A stretch of 64,000 nt of DNA from Sutcliffiella tianshenii (GTDB lineage: Bacteria > Bacillota > Bacilli > Bacillales > Bacillaceae_I), in assembly GCF_016908565.1 (NCBI RefSeq), contig NZ_JAFBED010000005.1:124001-188000 (forward strand). The letters run 5' to 3'. Each line of letters opens with the position of its first letter. The first letter of the stretch is position 1. Both the position numbers and the translations under genes were made by a program. This document shows, in pieces, positions 1 to 8,801 of the stretch. The notes below the pieces were generated by a model. It was given only the letters and a program-made list of their open reading frames with translations. It made no database searches and was not told the origin of the DNA.

Positions 1-193
1 TCGGGAGGTGATGTATTTCTGGGTCCGCGATATCCGCCCCCACCACAGAACCGAGCGTCAATATAACAAGAAAGTCAAAGACCGGAAGCTCACCGATCGA
101 GCGCTTCCCCATGAATAAAGTCACCAGCAGCATCAGTGGCATTATGGTCACGATACGCAGCATCACCTTCATTAAATCGCCAATAAGCTCCAC
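1..193 (-). CDS. DUF421 (YetF-like) membrane protein, C-terminus outside window
   Basis: Only the first 64 codons are present; the rest lies beyond position 1. Translation from a GTG preceded by AAGGGAG gives a membrane segment and then GKRSIGELPVFDF and LTLGSVVGADIADP, the hallmark N-terminal region of DUF421/YetF proteins (Bacillus YetF, YdfS, YrbG and relatives). These are integral membrane proteins with a cytoplasmic domain; their biochemical role is poorly defined, and some are linked to spore or envelope physiology. The family call is firm because of the conserved GKRS and GSVVGADIADP stretches. The particular paralogue cannot be named from a fragment. Confidence 0.85.
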   Translation of the reverse strand, partial: MELIGDLMKVMLRIVTIMPLMLLVTLFMGKRSIGELPVFDFLVILTLGSVVGADIADPEIHHLP

Positions 194-287
194 AGCAGTC
201 ACTCCCTTCCTTTTTAGCATTTTTCAAATAAAAAATCCTATGCACCATTCATGCCTTTTCATGGAAATGTCCATAAAAAATAAAAAA

Positions 288-311
288 CATCCCCCAATAT
301 ATTAGAGGATG
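288..311 (-). terminator. Intrinsic terminator after comK
   Basis: On the minus strand a CATCC/GGATG stem with an AT-rich loop, immediately after the comK stop codon, is followed by a long T-rich tract (about 260-287). Confidence 0.7.
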
Positions 312-318
312 CTTGCCA

Positions 319-870
319 TTACTTTTTTTTGATGATCCGATATGTTCTTGGAGGGGAAGCCACATAATCCCGATTATCCTGGTGAACACCCGCTCCTTGG
401 GCCCTTTGCAGCATCCTTGTCCGCAATAGGGCTGCACGGTGCATTTGGGTCTCAAAGGAACGCAGGGAAATCTGGAATTCCATTTCCATTTTATTTGTAA
501 AGTGGGCGATTGTAGTGGATAAGGTTGTTTTGCTTGTCTTCTCGATATGGTTAAGGGAGATCCAGGTACATTCGGGCTTTTTGGGTGACATGGTAGGAAA
601 AAAGTACAAATCACTCATGGGGTCGATTGCAAGAGGGGATTTGTGCGTAACACCAGTCACCATTTTAGTTCCTGATTTTCTGCCTTCCATACTTGATCCG
701 TAATAATGGCAGCTATCATCGATGATCTTTAGGGGAGGCAGGTCTACGTATATGTCCCCTTCCACTTCCATAATCTTAGAAAACACTTTTCCCTCTTCCT
801 CAATAGGCAAGACAGCCATAGTGAAGCGATTGATTTCATACTCTGAAACTAATGTGACACTATTCTCCAT
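319..870 (-). CDS. comK: ComK, competence transcription factor
   Basis: ComK is the master activator of competence genes in Bacillus and binds paired AT-boxes as a tetramer. The 183-residue product has the family core FGSS/YGSS-x-x-GRKxGT, then THKSPLAIDP, FPTMSPKKPEC-WISLNHI and the Arg-rich SFETQMHRAALLRTRMLQR region, all co-linear with B. subtilis ComK (192 aa). The ATG at 870 is chosen over an in-frame ATG at 912 because GAAGGGTGA stands just before it. The reading frame is intact, so the gene is probably functional, although many Bacillus species carrying comK are not known to transform. A divergent IDEAL-domain gene lies upstream, as yhzC does near B. subtilis comK. Confidence 0.95.
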   Translation of the reverse strand: MENSVTLVSEYEINRFTMAVLPIEEEGKVFSKIMEVEGDIYVDLPPLKIIDDSCHYYGSSMEGRKSGTKMVTGVTHKSPLAIDPMSDLYFFPTMSPKKPECTWISLNHIEKTSKTTLSTTIAHFTNKMEMEFQISLRSFETQMHRAALLRTRMLQRAQGAGVHQDNRDYVASPPRTYRIIKKK

Positions 871-1071
871 ATAATTCACCCTTCCGCTAAAAAATGATTC
901 CCCTGGCTCCAAATAGAGCGAAAGAACCAGAAATTTGTCTATTTATGTATATTTTTACAAAACCAAGCCATAAAGTAAAGACTTTTTATATTTTTCTAAA
1001 TATTTTTAATTTTTGTTGATTTTATGTGGTTTCCCAAATATACTATTAAAAAGGCTCGAGGTGAGGTACTC
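871..1071. promoter_or_regulatory. comK / IDEAL-gene divergent promoter region
   Basis: This 200-bp divergent intergenic region is very AT-rich around 975-1025, with phased A-runs and T-runs such as AAAGACTTTTT and AAATATTTTTAATTTTT. ComK boxes have the form AAAA-N5-TTTT, and these tracts could hold degenerate ones, which would fit autoregulation. No single box can be fixed by eye, so this is inference. Confidence 0.35.
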
Positions 1072-1317
1072 ATGAAGAATGAGAAGTCTTATACGGAATT
1101 GATGAAGTCGAGAGTAATGAGCAAGAAGTTATCCGTTGAAGCCTATATGATGAATATTTATACCCAGATGATCATTGATGAATCGCTTTACCACTACCAC
1201 AAGAATCTCCTCCAGGAAAGAATCGACCATGCCATCGACACTAAAGACCACAAGCAGTTTCATTCCTTAAGCGCCACATACAAAAAGTTCCTGACTGATT
1301 GGGGCGATTCCGCCTGA
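1072..1317 (+). CDS. IDEAL-domain protein (YhzC-like)
   Basis: This small cytosolic protein (81 aa) has an IDEAL domain, a short two-helix motif found mostly in Bacillales. The segment MIIDESLYHYHKNLLQERIDHAI followed by D-x-K-DHKQFHSLSATYKKFL matches the family pattern, with IDES in place of IDEA. The start at 1072 follows GAGGTGAGG; an upstream in-frame ATG at 1024 has no ribosome site. It is divergent from comK, the same neighbourhood as B. subtilis yhzC. IDEAL domains are thought to mediate protein-protein contacts; no function is established for this one. Confidence 0.75.
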   Translation: MKNEKSYTELMKSRVMSKKLSVEAYMMNIYTQMIIDESLYHYHKNLLQERIDHAIDTKDHKQFHSLSATYKKFLTDWGDSA

Positions 1318-1332
1318 TCCACCTTCAATAGG

Positions 1333-1368
1333 AAAGAGAAGAGTCCTTGAACGGATCTCTTCTCTTTT
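1333..1368. terminator. Bidirectional terminator between the IDEAL gene and aceA
   Basis: AAAGAGAAGAG pairs with CTCTTCTCTTT around a short loop, with T-rich sequence on the plus side and A-rich sequence on the other, serving both convergent genes. Confidence 0.7.
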
Positions 1369-1378
1369 TATTTTCCTT

Positions 1379-2653
1379 TTAGAATTGTGCCTCTTCCGTT
1401 GAACCGGTCAGGGCTGTTGTGGAGGAATTCCCGCCTGAGACGACTTTTGCCACTTCATCGAAATAGCCTGTGCCCACTTCACGCTGATGTCGTGTTGCTG
1501 TATAGCCGTGCTTTTCACTGTCAAACTCCGCTTGTTGCAATTCCGAGTATGCTCCCATCCCGCGATCACGATACCCCCTAGCGAGCTCAAACATGCTGTG
1601 GTTCAGTGCATGGAATCCTGCAAGCGTCACAAACTGGAACTTATAGCCGAATGCTGCGATCTGCTGCTGGAAGGTCTCAATCGTTTCGTCATCCAATTTC
1701 GACTTCCAGTTAAAGGATGGAGAGCAATTGTAGGCAAGCAGTTTACCCGGGAATTGTGCATGTATGGCATCTGCAAAAGCTTTTGCCTGCTCGAGATTCG
1801 GCTCCGAGGTTTCGCACCAGATTACATCTGCATATGGTGCATAGGCCAATCCGCGGGCAATCGCCTGGTCAAGCCCGGCCTTAGTTCTAAAGAAGCCTTC
1901 TGGAGTCCGTTCTCCCGTCAGGAATGGATGATCATATTGGTCCACATCGCTAGTAATCAAATCAGCAGCATCCGCATCGGTTCTGGCAATCAAGACCGTC
2001 GGCACTCCCATAACGTCAGACGCCAGTCGCGCAGAGATCAGATTTTTCACTGCAGTCTGGGTAGGTAACAGGACTTTGCCCCCCAAATGCCCGCATTTCT
2101 TTTCCGAAGAAAGCTGATCCTCAAAATGAACACCTGACGCTCCGGATTCAATCATTCCCTTCATCAGTTCAAACACATTCAATTGCCCGCCAAAACCGGC
2201 TTCTGCATCCGCTACGATCGGAGCAAAATAATCGACTTCCTCTTTTCCTTCTAAGTATTGGATCTGGTCTGCACGCTGAAGCGCCTGGTTGATGCGCTTG
2301 ACCACATGGGGAACGCTATTGGCAGGATACAGGCTTTGGTCCGGATACATATTTCCTGAAAGGTTGGCATCCGCCGCTACCTGCCAGCCGCTCAGATAGA
2401 TGGCCTTTAAGCCCGCTTTTACCTGCTGGATCGCCTGGTTTCCTGTCAGAGCACCAAGTGCATGGACATAATCCTCCTTTGTAAGCAGATCCCAAAGTTT
2501 TTGTGCCCCTCTTTTCGCCAATGTATGTTCAATATCAATGGATCCCCGAAGCCTAAGGACGTCCTCTGCACTATATGGACGCACAACCCCATTCCATCTT
2601 GACTCAAGCTCCCAGCTTTCTTCTAACTTTGCCATTCTCTCTTCTCTTTTCAT
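1379..2653 (-). CDS. aceA: Isocitrate lyase
   Basis: Isocitrate lyase cleaves isocitrate to glyoxylate and succinate, the first step of the glyoxylate shunt, allowing growth on acetate or fatty acids. The 424-aa length is typical for bacterial AceA. Catalytic motif KKCGH (residues 185-189, nucleophile Cys187) is intact, as are metal-site segments [15 protein letters not shown] and NCSPSFNWK. The ATG follows GGAGGAGAAAAG. It lies 31 bp downstream of aceB on the same strand, so the two form an operon aceB-aceA. B. subtilis 168 lacks this shunt; many other Bacillus species have it. Its presence fits the FadR-boxed fatty-acid genes elsewhere in the window. Confidence 0.97.
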   Translation of the reverse strand: MKREERMAKLEESWELESRWNGVVRPYSAEDVLRLRGSIDIEHTLAKRGAQKLWDLLTKEDYVHALGALTGNQAIQQVKAGLKAIYLSGWQVAADANLSGNMYPDQSLYPANSVPHVVKRINQALQRADQIQYLEGKEEVDYFAPIVADAEAGFGGQLNVFELMKGMIESGASGVHFEDQLSSEKKCGHLGGKVLLPTQTAVKNLISARLASDVMGVPTVLIARTDADAADLITSDVDQYDHPFLTGERTPEGFFRTKAGLDQAIARGLAYAPYADVIWCETSEPNLEQAKAFADAIHAQFPGKLLAYNCSPSFNWKSKLDDETIETFQQQIAAFGYKFQFVTLAGFHALNHSMFELARGYRDRGMGAYSELQQAEFDSEKHGYTATRHQREVGTGYFDEVAKVVSGGNSSTTALTGSTEEAQF

Positions 2654-2684
2654 CTTTTCTCCTCCTTCATTATCTTGTAATCTA

Positions 2685-4280
2685 TTAGTCTTCGAGCAAG
2701 CTGTATGCAGGAAGTGTTAAAAACTCGGCAAACTCTTCTTCTTTAATAAGGTTTTCAAACAGCACGACAGCCTGATCCAATTTACCTTGTGTGTAACGCT
2801 TTGGCCCGACTTTTTCCAGTATGGTCACCTTTTCCTCTTGAATGATCCCTTTTACAAGCTCAAGTGTAATATCGGTGCCATCCTCCAATTTCGCCTCGGG
2901 ATGCCGTACCCATTGCCAGACCTGCGATCTCGAAATTTCCGCAGTTGCAGCGTCCTCCATCAGATTAAAGATGGGTACCGCTCCGTTTCCATCGAGCCAT
3001 GCGGTGATATACTCGATGCCGACATGGATATTTTTCCGTAAACCCTCTTCCGTGATGGAGCCTTCTGGCAGTTTGACGAGTTCTGTTGCTTTTGCAAGGA
3101 CATCTTCCCTTTTGCGATCAATCTGATTTGGCCCCTTCATATGTTCATTGAATACTTCCATGGCAACAGGCACCAGTGCAGGATGCGCCACCCAGGTGCC
3201 GTCATGGCCATCCTTCACCTCACGCAGCTTATCCTCCCTCACTTTGGAAAAAGCAAGTTCATTCGCCTTTTCATCGTTTTTGACCGGGATCTGTGCTGCC
3301 ATCCCGCCGATTGCATGAGCACCACGTTTGTGGCAGGTTTTTATGACCAGTTGTGTATACGCTCTCATGAATGGCACTTCCATGGTCACCTGGCTTCTAT
3401 CCGGAAGCAGGACTGATGGGGCGTGTCTGAACTTTTTGATGAAGCTGAAGATATAGTCCCATCTGCCGCAGTTCAATCCTGCAGCATGCTCCCGCAGTTC
3501 ATAAAGGATTTCATCCATCTCAAAGGCTGCCGTGATCGTCTCGATCAGCACGGTGGCTTTGATGGTACCCTGTGGGATTCCAAGCTCCTGTTGCGCGAAT
3601 ACAAATACATCATTCCAAAGTCTCGCCTCTTGGTGGCTCTCGAGTTTCGGCAAGTAAAAATAAGGTCCGCTGCCGTTTTCAAGAAGCTGTTTTGCATTAT
3701 GGTAAAAATAAAGTCCGAAGTCGAAGAGGCTTGCCGATACAGGTTCCTTGTCCAGAAGCACGTGCTTTTCTTCAAGATGCCAGCCTCTCGGGCGGACAAG
3801 CAGTGTTGCTATATCATCGTTAAGCTTGTATCTCTTGCCGTTTGCGGCCTCAAAATCAATGGCCCTTAAGTTTGCGTCCCTCAGATTGATCTGGCCATCC
3901 ATGATATTGGACCAGGTCGGTGAGGTGGCATCCTCAAAGTCTGCCATGAACACCCTTGCCCCCGAATTCAACGCATGGATGATCATTTTCCTGTCCACAG
4001 GCCCGGTAATTTCCACTCTTCGATCCTGCAGGTCATGAGGAACTGGTGCGACTTGCCAATCCCCGTTTCTGATAGATGCAGTTGATTCAAGGAAATCCAA
4101 TTTCGCTCCTTGATCGAGTTGATTCTGTTTTTGGATTCTTTCTTGAAGAAGCTCTTTTCTCCGGGTATTGAATGTTGCATGCAGCTTTGCAATAAAGATG
4201 AGTGCTTCCTGTGTTAATACAGTTTCATAGCCTTTTTTCCATTCTCCTGTTACCTCAATGCCTGATGTGTCTAGGTTCAC
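2685..4280 (-). CDS. aceB: Malate synthase A
   Basis: Malate synthase condenses glyoxylate with acetyl-CoA to malate, the second step of the glyoxylate shunt. The 531-aa length matches the A isoform. Recognisable stretches include [61 protein letters not shown] and the C-terminal [18 protein letters not shown]. Translation starts at a GTG preceded by AAAGGAGG. It is the first gene of the aceB-aceA operon. Upstream DNA to 4400 is AT-rich with a TATAAT on the minus strand, but no convincing -35 was found. Confidence 0.97.
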   Translation of the reverse strand: MNLDTSGIEVTGEWKKGYETVLTQEALIFIAKLHATFNTRRKELLQERIQKQNQLDQGAKLDFLESTASIRNGDWQVAPVPHDLQDRRVEITGPVDRKMIIHALNSGARVFMADFEDATSPTWSNIMDGQINLRDANLRAIDFEAANGKRYKLNDDIATLLVRPRGWHLEEKHVLLDKEPVSASLFDFGLYFYHNAKQLLENGSGPYFYLPKLESHQEARLWNDVFVFAQQELGIPQGTIKATVLIETITAAFEMDEILYELREHAAGLNCGRWDYIFSFIKKFRHAPSVLLPDRSQVTMEVPFMRAYTQLVIKTCHKRGAHAIGGMAAQIPVKNDEKANELAFSKVREDKLREVKDGHDGTWVAHPALVPVAMEVFNEHMKGPNQIDRKREDVLAKATELVKLPEGSITEEGLRKNIHVGIEYITAWLDGNGAVPIFNLMEDAATAEISRSQVWQWVRHPEAKLEDGTDITLELVKGIIQEEKVTILEKVGPKRYTQGKLDQAVVLFENLIKEEEFAEFLTLPAYSLLED

Positions 4281-4419
4281 GCTTCTAGCAACCTCCTTTG
4301 TTATGAAACAGTTAATATATTTGTATTGTATTATATAACAGAATGTTCAAAAAAATAAAGCCCTTTTTTGGATTTGTTTAGTAATTTTTTTCGACAAGGT
4401 GAATTCCACACAAACACCG

Positions 4420-4604
4420 CTGTTGATTTCCGCACTAGGCTACGCTTTCCGCGGGGCGATTGTGGAGCCTCCTCGGCTCTTCGCCTGTGGGGTCTCCACT
4501 AATCGCTACCTCCCGCAGGACAAGGAAGGCTGCGGCAGCGATACATCGCACGAAGAAAATGCTCGCATTTTCGAGGAGTCTTCGCCTATTGCTCCAATCA
4601 ACAG
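4420..4604. repeat. Dispersed Bacillus-type repeat, long variant
   Basis: The element begins CTGTTGATTTCCGC and ends CCAATCAACAG, giving terminal inverted repeats CTGTTGATT/AATCAACAG. It contains CTTTCCGCGGG, GAGCCTCCTCGGCT, GGGGTCTCC and CTCCCGCAGGA. It shares these blocks in the same order with 46222-46346. This copy is 60 bp longer because of a segment after CCCGCAGGA that runs to a second AGGA. No coding capacity is evident. It explains most of the 387-bp gap between aceB and yhfN. Confidence 0.85.
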
Positions 4605-4644
4605 CTAGATTCATAAAATCAAAAGTATTCCTTATTGAGCCATC

Positions 4645-4677
4645 AAAAAAAGAGGCAATAGGTTTCCCTACTCCTCT
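4645..4677 (-). terminator. Terminator of yhfN
   Basis: On the minus strand AGAGG-AGTAGG pairs with CCTA-TTG-CCTCT, followed by seven T. The stem overlaps the stop codon region. Confidence 0.65.
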
Positions 4678-5930
4678 TCTTTCAAGTATTTTTCCAGATA
4701 GGAGATGCGGTCGACCATCGGCGGATGGGTGTATCTCAGGAATTTTACGAGTGCCGGCGGATGGACTTCACTGAGGCTGGACCTTGTTATCTCCTGGAAT
4801 GCACCGATAGCAGCCTCGGCATCACCTGTCAGTTCGATGGCATAGACATCAGCCGTATGCTCCTGATGCCGTGACACCGCATTGGTGATGGGGCTTGCAA
4901 CGAACAGCACAAGGGATAGCAGAAGCAGCAGCAATGGCAGTGAGGCGAGCTGTCCCAATCGCTTGATCTTAAGAGCCTCCCCCCACTTGCGGATTACGCT
5001 AGCTGCACACCAGTGAACAAGATAGAAGGCAAAAAAGGAGAAGACAATATAGCCTGAGATCCCGATCACCACATGGTTCATGACGAAGTGTCCCATTTCA
5101 TGTGCCATGATGAAGAGGATCTCCTCCTCTTTGAGGCGCGTCAATAACGTGTCCCATAATACAATGCGTGAATTTCCTCCAACACCTGTTACATAGGCAT
5201 TGATGCTGTTTGTCTTTTCCGACATATTCACTTCATATACCCTGTCCGCTGCAATATCCGATTCTGCAGCAAGCCCCAGGATTTTCTCTTCCAAATCCTT
5301 GTCCTGAAGCTCGGTGAAGTCATTGTACAACGGATCGATGACAACGGGCTGGATATACATGAGGAAGAAAACAAACGGAATGAACAACGCCCAGGCTGCC
5401 ATCCACCACCTTTTCTCGAAGCGCCGGATCAGATAGTAGAGGACCGCCACAACGAGCCACATGATGAAGATCCCTTCCCAGAAGCTGACCAACTGATCGC
5501 GCATCCAGCCTGTAAAAGGTTGGACGGTGATATCATAGCTTTTCGAAAGACTGAACCGGAGATAGCTTAGCGGAAAGCTTGCGAGTGTGACGAAAAGCGT
5601 CAGCCAGAATACATAGATGCCGCCCTGGAGCCATGCGTACCGTGTCACCTTTTCCGACCATGTCTGGATAGCCCGCGCCCCTCCAAGCAAAATTAACAGG
5701 AAGTAGAGCACCCAATCGAACGGCAAGGATAGGAAATACATCAAATTGCGTATCTTGGAGTATTCGTCCACGAGCAGCATTTCCTCAGCCGTGAGAAACG
5801 TCCTCGGGTCCGCCTTCGTCCCGACCAGATCTGCCGGCAGGGAAGTATCCGCGCCAAACCAGAGATAATAGGCCATCAAAAGTGCATAAAGAATGTATCC
5901 GACTATCGTTCCAATAAGAATTCTTTTCAA
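4668..5930 (-). CDS. yhfN: YhfN-like M48 (Ste24-type) zinc metalloprotease
   Basis: A membrane-embedded zinc endopeptidase of the M48/Ste24 family, the CAAX-protease type. The 420-aa protein has an N-terminal transmembrane segment, three more before residue 200, the zinc motif HEMGH at 277-281, two further hydrophobic segments, and a late HTAD-Y-A-E-L segment supplying the third zinc ligand. Length and topology match Ste24-like proteins and B. subtilis YhfN. Bacteria do not make prenylated CAAX proteins, so the substrate is unknown; envelope quality control is an inference. The gene appears to be monocistronic, with its own terminator. Confidence 0.85.
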   Translation of the reverse strand: MKRILIGTIVGYILYALLMAYYLWFGADTSLPADLVGTKADPRTFLTAEEMLLVDEYSKIRNLMYFLSLPFDWVLYFLLILLGGARAIQTWSEKVTRYAWLQGGIYVFWLTLFVTLASFPLSYLRFSLSKSYDITVQPFTGWMRDQLVSFWEGIFIMWLVVAVLYYLIRRFEKRWWMAAWALFIPFVFFLMYIQPVVIDPLYNDFTELQDKDLEEKILGLAAESDIAADRVYEVNMSEKTNSINAYVTGVGGNSRIVLWDTLLTRLKEEEILFIMAHEMGHFVMNHVVIGISGYIVFSFFAFYLVHWCAASVIRKWGEALKIKRLGQLASLPLLLLLLSLVLFVASPITNAVSRHQEHTADVYAIELTGDAEAAIGAFQEITRSSLSEVHPPALVKFLRYTHPPMVDRISYLEKYLKEEE

Positions 5931-5996
5931 GAACGCACCTCCCCACTTCCATACTATTCTATCGCCTAACTTGCCATTTTATAAGTCTGTCTGTAC

Positions 5997-6025
5997 AAAA
6001 AAACACACATTGCCTTATGTGTGTT
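5997..6025 (-). terminator. Terminator of the azlC-azlD operon
   Basis: AAACACACA/TGTGTGTTT stem with TTTTTTT on the minus strand, overlapping the end of the last operon gene. Confidence 0.7.
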
Positions 6026-6458
6026 TCTTCAAGAAAAGCCTCGCTCGCTTCTTGTTCGCATATGTAAATAGCAGAACCGTCAGGAAGAACAGAACAAGCT
6101 GCAGTCCGATTTGATTCTTAGGCAGGAATTCACCAGTCAGGTTGAGGAATGTCCACAACACATGAAAAAGAAGGGAAAAACTTATAGCAAGCATAAGGAT
6201 TACCACTTTGAATTTCTGGAATGTTTCACTGATGTTGAAATATTTTAATGACAAGGCAACCAATAAACCGCAGCCGACGAATAGAAGGGTTACTTGCCAA
6301 TTCAGATGTGATAGCTCCTGTTCATTGTCAGCCAGAAAAAAATTATTATACCAGAAAAGATGAATCACCAATTGAAGGAGAAAAAAATAGAAGTGGAGTA
6401 AAGTATCCCCGACAATCAGCACAGAATTTAAAACTGTCTTATTATTCTTTCCCGGCAT
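6015..6458 (-). CDS. Hypothetical four-TM membrane protein coupled to azlD
   Basis: I do not recognise this 147-aa protein. It has four hydrophobic segments (about residues 12-35, 50-72, 80-105 and 115-138) and a basic C-terminal tail, KKRARLFLKKH. The ATG at 6458 follows directly on the azlD stop codon (TGA-AA-ATG), so translation is probably coupled to azlD. An in-frame ATG at 6476 would overlap azlD and has no better ribosome site. It is the third gene of an azlC-azlD operon. A role connected with branched-chain amino-acid export is guilt by association only. Confidence 0.65.
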   Translation of the reverse strand: MPGKNNKTVLNSVLIVGDTLLHFYFFLLQLVIHLFWYNNFFLADNEQELSHLNWQVTLLFVGCGLLVALSLKYFNISETFQKFKVVILMLAISFSLLFHVLWTFLNLTGEFLPKNQIGLQLVLFFLTVLLFTYANKKRARLFLKKHT

Positions 6459-6460
6459 TT

Positions 6461-6769
6461 TCAACCCACCACCCATGAATATACACTCAGAGCGGCAATC
6501 GCACTGATGACAACCAAGATCACATTCGCCCCAAAATAGGCAACAACCAAGGCCACCGCACCGCCGATCACCCCATACATGATATCCTCATTGATGAGAA
6601 AAATCCCCGGTACGATCAGTGCCCCAAGTGTTGCATACGGGACATTTTTCAATACCGCCTGTACAAAAGGAGGAAGCTCCTTGCCCTGAAACATGACAAA
6701 TGGGATAAGGCGCGGCAGATAGGTGACAACCGCCATGCCGAGAATCATTATGATGATCGTATTATTCAT
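6461..6769 (-). CDS. azlD: AzlD, small subunit of branched-chain amino-acid exporter
   Basis: AzlD is a small membrane partner of AzlC in LIV-E family export of branched-chain amino acids and analogues such as azaleucine. The 102-aa product shows the family pattern: a first helix, then TYLPRLIPF, an Arg-Leu-Pro motif near residue 20, VPYATLGALIVPGI, and two further helices. It overlaps the azlC end by 8 bp, so translation is coupled. Conservation of both subunits suggests an active exporter. Confidence 0.9.
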   Translation of the reverse strand: MNNTIIIMILGMAVVTYLPRLIPFVMFQGKELPPFVQAVLKNVPYATLGALIVPGIFLINEDIMYGVIGGAVALVVAYFGANVILVVISAIAALSVYSWVVG

Positions 6770-7490
6770 GGCTCTTCTCCCCCTCTTCTACAACATTACG
6801 GAATGTTATTTCGACTCCAACTGCACTGACGAGAGTGGCCAGCACGATGGACCAGCCCGGTGCAATTCCGAGGACCAAAGTGAATACAGTATTCAACATC
6901 GCAGCAATGCCTGCCAGTACAACCACTTTGCGATGCTTTTTAAAGGATGGGACAAGCAAGCCGACAAACATGGCATAGAGAGCCACCGCCATGCTTTCCT
7001 GCAGGGAATCAGGCAGGCTGCTTCCTATGGCATGGCCGATTCCGGAGCTTACGACCCAGCTTGAATAGGAGATGAAGATCACCCCGAACATATAACCTGT
7101 CCTGATTGTTCCTTCCTTTGTCGCTGCAACAGAAAAGGTTTCATCGGTAATGCCGAATGAATAGAGCGACTTCTTCCAAAGCTTCTCCTCCTCCACCTTT
7201 TCGTTCAGTGAAGCACTCATCAGAAAATGGCGGATGTTCAGGATGAACGTGGTCATGACAATCTCAAACACCCCCGAGCCAAGTACGATCATGTTCAGGC
7301 TCATATACTGAGCCGCTCCTGCAAAAACAAGGAGACTCATCATCACCGTTTCTGTTACTGTCAGCCCTGCCGATTTTGCCAGCAGGCCAAATGTGATCGC
7401 AATCGGGACATACCCGATCGCGATGCTGACACCCGCCTGCAGCCCGTTCCGGAAGGATGAACTGTTTCTCGTTGCAATAGTCGTTGCCAC
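6762..7490 (-). CDS. azlC: AzlC, large subunit of branched-chain amino-acid exporter
   Basis: AzlC forms the main channel of the AzlCD exporter in the cytoplasmic membrane. The 242-aa protein has the family signature FRNGLQAGVSIAIGYVPIAITFG near the N-terminus, FAGAAQYMSLNMI, FILNIRHFLMSASL and about seven hydrophobic helices. Translation begins at a GTG preceded by AGGGGAAA. It heads a three-gene operon. In B. subtilis the azl operon is repressed by AzlB, an Lrp-type regulator; no Lrp gene adjoins here, so control may differ. Confidence 0.9.
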   Translation of the reverse strand: MATTIATRNSSSFRNGLQAGVSIAIGYVPIAITFGLLAKSAGLTVTETVMMSLLVFAGAAQYMSLNMIVLGSGVFEIVMTTFILNIRHFLMSASLNEKVEEEKLWKKSLYSFGITDETFSVAATKEGTIRTGYMFGVIFISYSSWVVSSGIGHAIGSSLPDSLQESMAVALYAMFVGLLVPSFKKHRKVVVLAGIAAMLNTVFTLVLGIAPGWSIVLATLVSAVGVEITFRNVVEEGEKSHE

Positions 7491-7599
7491 AGTGCATTTC
7501 CCCTATACCTGTCAATTTTGTTATCTATAAATATACTAATTGTCAGGAGGGATTGTAAAGAGTATTTCGAAAAACGTAATATTCTTTCTATGATACAGA

Positions 7600-7727
7600 T
7601 TAGAATGAAAATTGTTAGAATGATTTTGTATAGTGTTAGAATGTTAAGCACAGTTGTTAGAATGTTGATGATTCGTGTTAGAATGTTTAGTCCTTCTGTT
7701 AGAATGATGAAGAAATCTGTTAGAATG
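7600..7727. repeat. Array A: GTTAGAATG every 21 bp
   Basis: TTAGAATG starts at 7600, 7615, 7636, 7657, 7678, 7699 and 7720. The last six copies are spaced exactly 21 bp, with nine conserved bases (GTTAGAATG) and 12 variable ones. The array lies upstream of azlC in non-coding DNA. Because 21 is a multiple of three, both strands show accidental heptad-like open frames; none has a convincing start site. Confidence 0.9.
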
Positions 7728-7767
7728 TCCTGAAAAGACTTCAATTTTTTCTTCCAAGAAAGTGGGA

Positions 7768-7880
7768 TTCTATCAATTCATTCATTTTTTTCTATCAAAC
7801 CTTAGACTTTTCTAGCAAACAAGCTATTTATTCTACCAAACCACATCATAATTCTACTAATCAATCGGCTTTTCTACCTA
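7768..7880. repeat. Array B: TTCTAnCAA about every 21 bp
   Basis: TTCTA-type cores start at 7768, 7790, 7810, 7831, 7852 and 7872 (steps 22, 20, 21, 21, 20). Read on the minus strand the core is TTGnTAGAA, which shares TAGAA with array A, so A and B face each other in opposite orientation. Together A and B fill the 452-bp gap between azlC and the enoyl-CoA hydratase gene, apart from a terminator. Confidence 0.8.
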
Positions 7881-7890
7881 TCTCGTTTTT

Positions 7891-7935
7891 ACACAAAAAG
7901 AGCTGCCCGAAAGTCAGCAGACTTTTGGACAGCTT
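7891..7935 (-). terminator. Terminator of the lcfB-hydratase operon
   Basis: On the minus strand GAAGCTGTCC-AAAAGTC pairs with GACTTTCGGGCAGCTC around TGCT, then a T-run. Confidence 0.85.
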
Positions 7936-7942
7936 CTTTCTC

Positions 7943-8722
7943 TTATTTCCCTTTAAACTCCGGTGCCCGTTTCTCCCCGAACGCCACCAATGCTTCCACC
8001 CTGTCTTCAGTCGGAATGATCACTTCATAGGCTTTGCGCTCGATCTGCAAGCCTGTCTGCATATCGACACCCATCCCTTGCCTGATGGCAAACTTGGCCT
8101 GTTGAAGTGCAATTGGACCATTTTTCAGCATTTCATGGGCAAGCTCCATGGCAACATCCAGTACTTGGGAGCTTTCATCCACAAGTCTCGTGATCAGTCC
8201 GAAGCCGTTCGCCTCGATCCCTGTGAAGCGTCTTGCCGTCAGGATCAGCTCCATCGCCTTTGCTTCCCCTATGATTCTCGGAAGACGCTGCGTCCCTCCT
8301 GCACCCGGGATGATGGCAAGGCTCGTTTCTGTCAGTCCCATTTTCACGTCGCGTGCCGTGACACGGAAATCACATGCCAGAAGAAGCTCCATCCCGCCTC
8401 CGAATGCATAGCCGTTGATCGCGGCAATCGTCGGCTGCGGCAGGTCGGCGATGCGGTTGAACACATCCCCGATCTTATACACATTTCGTCGTACCTGCTG
8501 CTCTGTCAGGCCTCTTCTTTCCTTCAGATCAGCACCGACACTGAACGCCTTTTCACCGGCTGCCGTCACAACGACAACCCGCACCTCCGCATTCGTACGC
8601 AGCTCTTCCGCCACAAGGCCAAGCTCAACCAGCATATCGTAATTAAACGCGTTCATCGCATCTGGGCGATTAAGCGTGACAGTCGCAATATGATCCTTGA
8701 CTTCCACCTGTATAAAATTCAT
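7943..8722 (-). CDS. Enoyl-CoA hydratase
   Basis: A crotonase-family enzyme that hydrates enoyl-CoA in beta-oxidation or branched-chain acyl-CoA breakdown. The 259-aa length is standard. The oxyanion-hole regions FSVGADLKE and INGYAFGGGMELLLACD are present, and both catalytic glutamates of the hydratase type are in place (GGGMEL and GLTETSLAIIPGAGGTQ). It ends in the usual EKRAPEFKGK. It lies 79 bp downstream of lcfB on the same strand and shares its FadR-type box, so acyl-CoA activation and hydration are probably co-expressed. The chain length and precise substrate cannot be read from the sequence. Confidence 0.9.
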   Translation of the reverse strand: MNFIQVEVKDHIATVTLNRPDAMNAFNYDMLVELGLVAEELRTNAEVRVVVVTAAGEKAFSVGADLKERRGLTEQQVRRNVYKIGDVFNRIADLPQPTIAAINGYAFGGGMELLLACDFRVTARDVKMGLTETSLAIIPGAGGTQRLPRIIGEAKAMELILTARRFTGIEANGFGLITRLVDESSQVLDVAMELAHEMLKNGPIALQQAKFAIRQGMGVDMQTGLQIERKAYEVIIPTEDRVEALVAFGEKRAPEFKGK

Positions 8723-8801
8723 GTCTGTTCCCTCCCCGAGATTGTTAGCGGTTACAAAATTCGCTATTTTTATAGATTCTCTAAGGAGTCGAAATATCCT
8801 C

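Noticed and set aside
249-614. Open frame overlapping comK on the same strand
   Set aside because: Out of frame with the well-conserved ComK sequence and without any recognisable domain.
4399-4774. Plus-strand open frames in the dispersed repeat
   Set aside because: They lie in repeat DNA and run into yhfN antisense; no ribosome site or family match.
7361-7744. Open frames on both strands through array A (ILT-rich and VRM-rich)
   Set aside because: By-products of the 21-bp period; the minus-strand frame runs into azlC, and neither has a ribosome site.
7600-7880. CRISPR array
   Set aside because: Cores are only about 9 bp with 12-bp linkers, well below CRISPR repeat and spacer lengths, and no cas genes are present.
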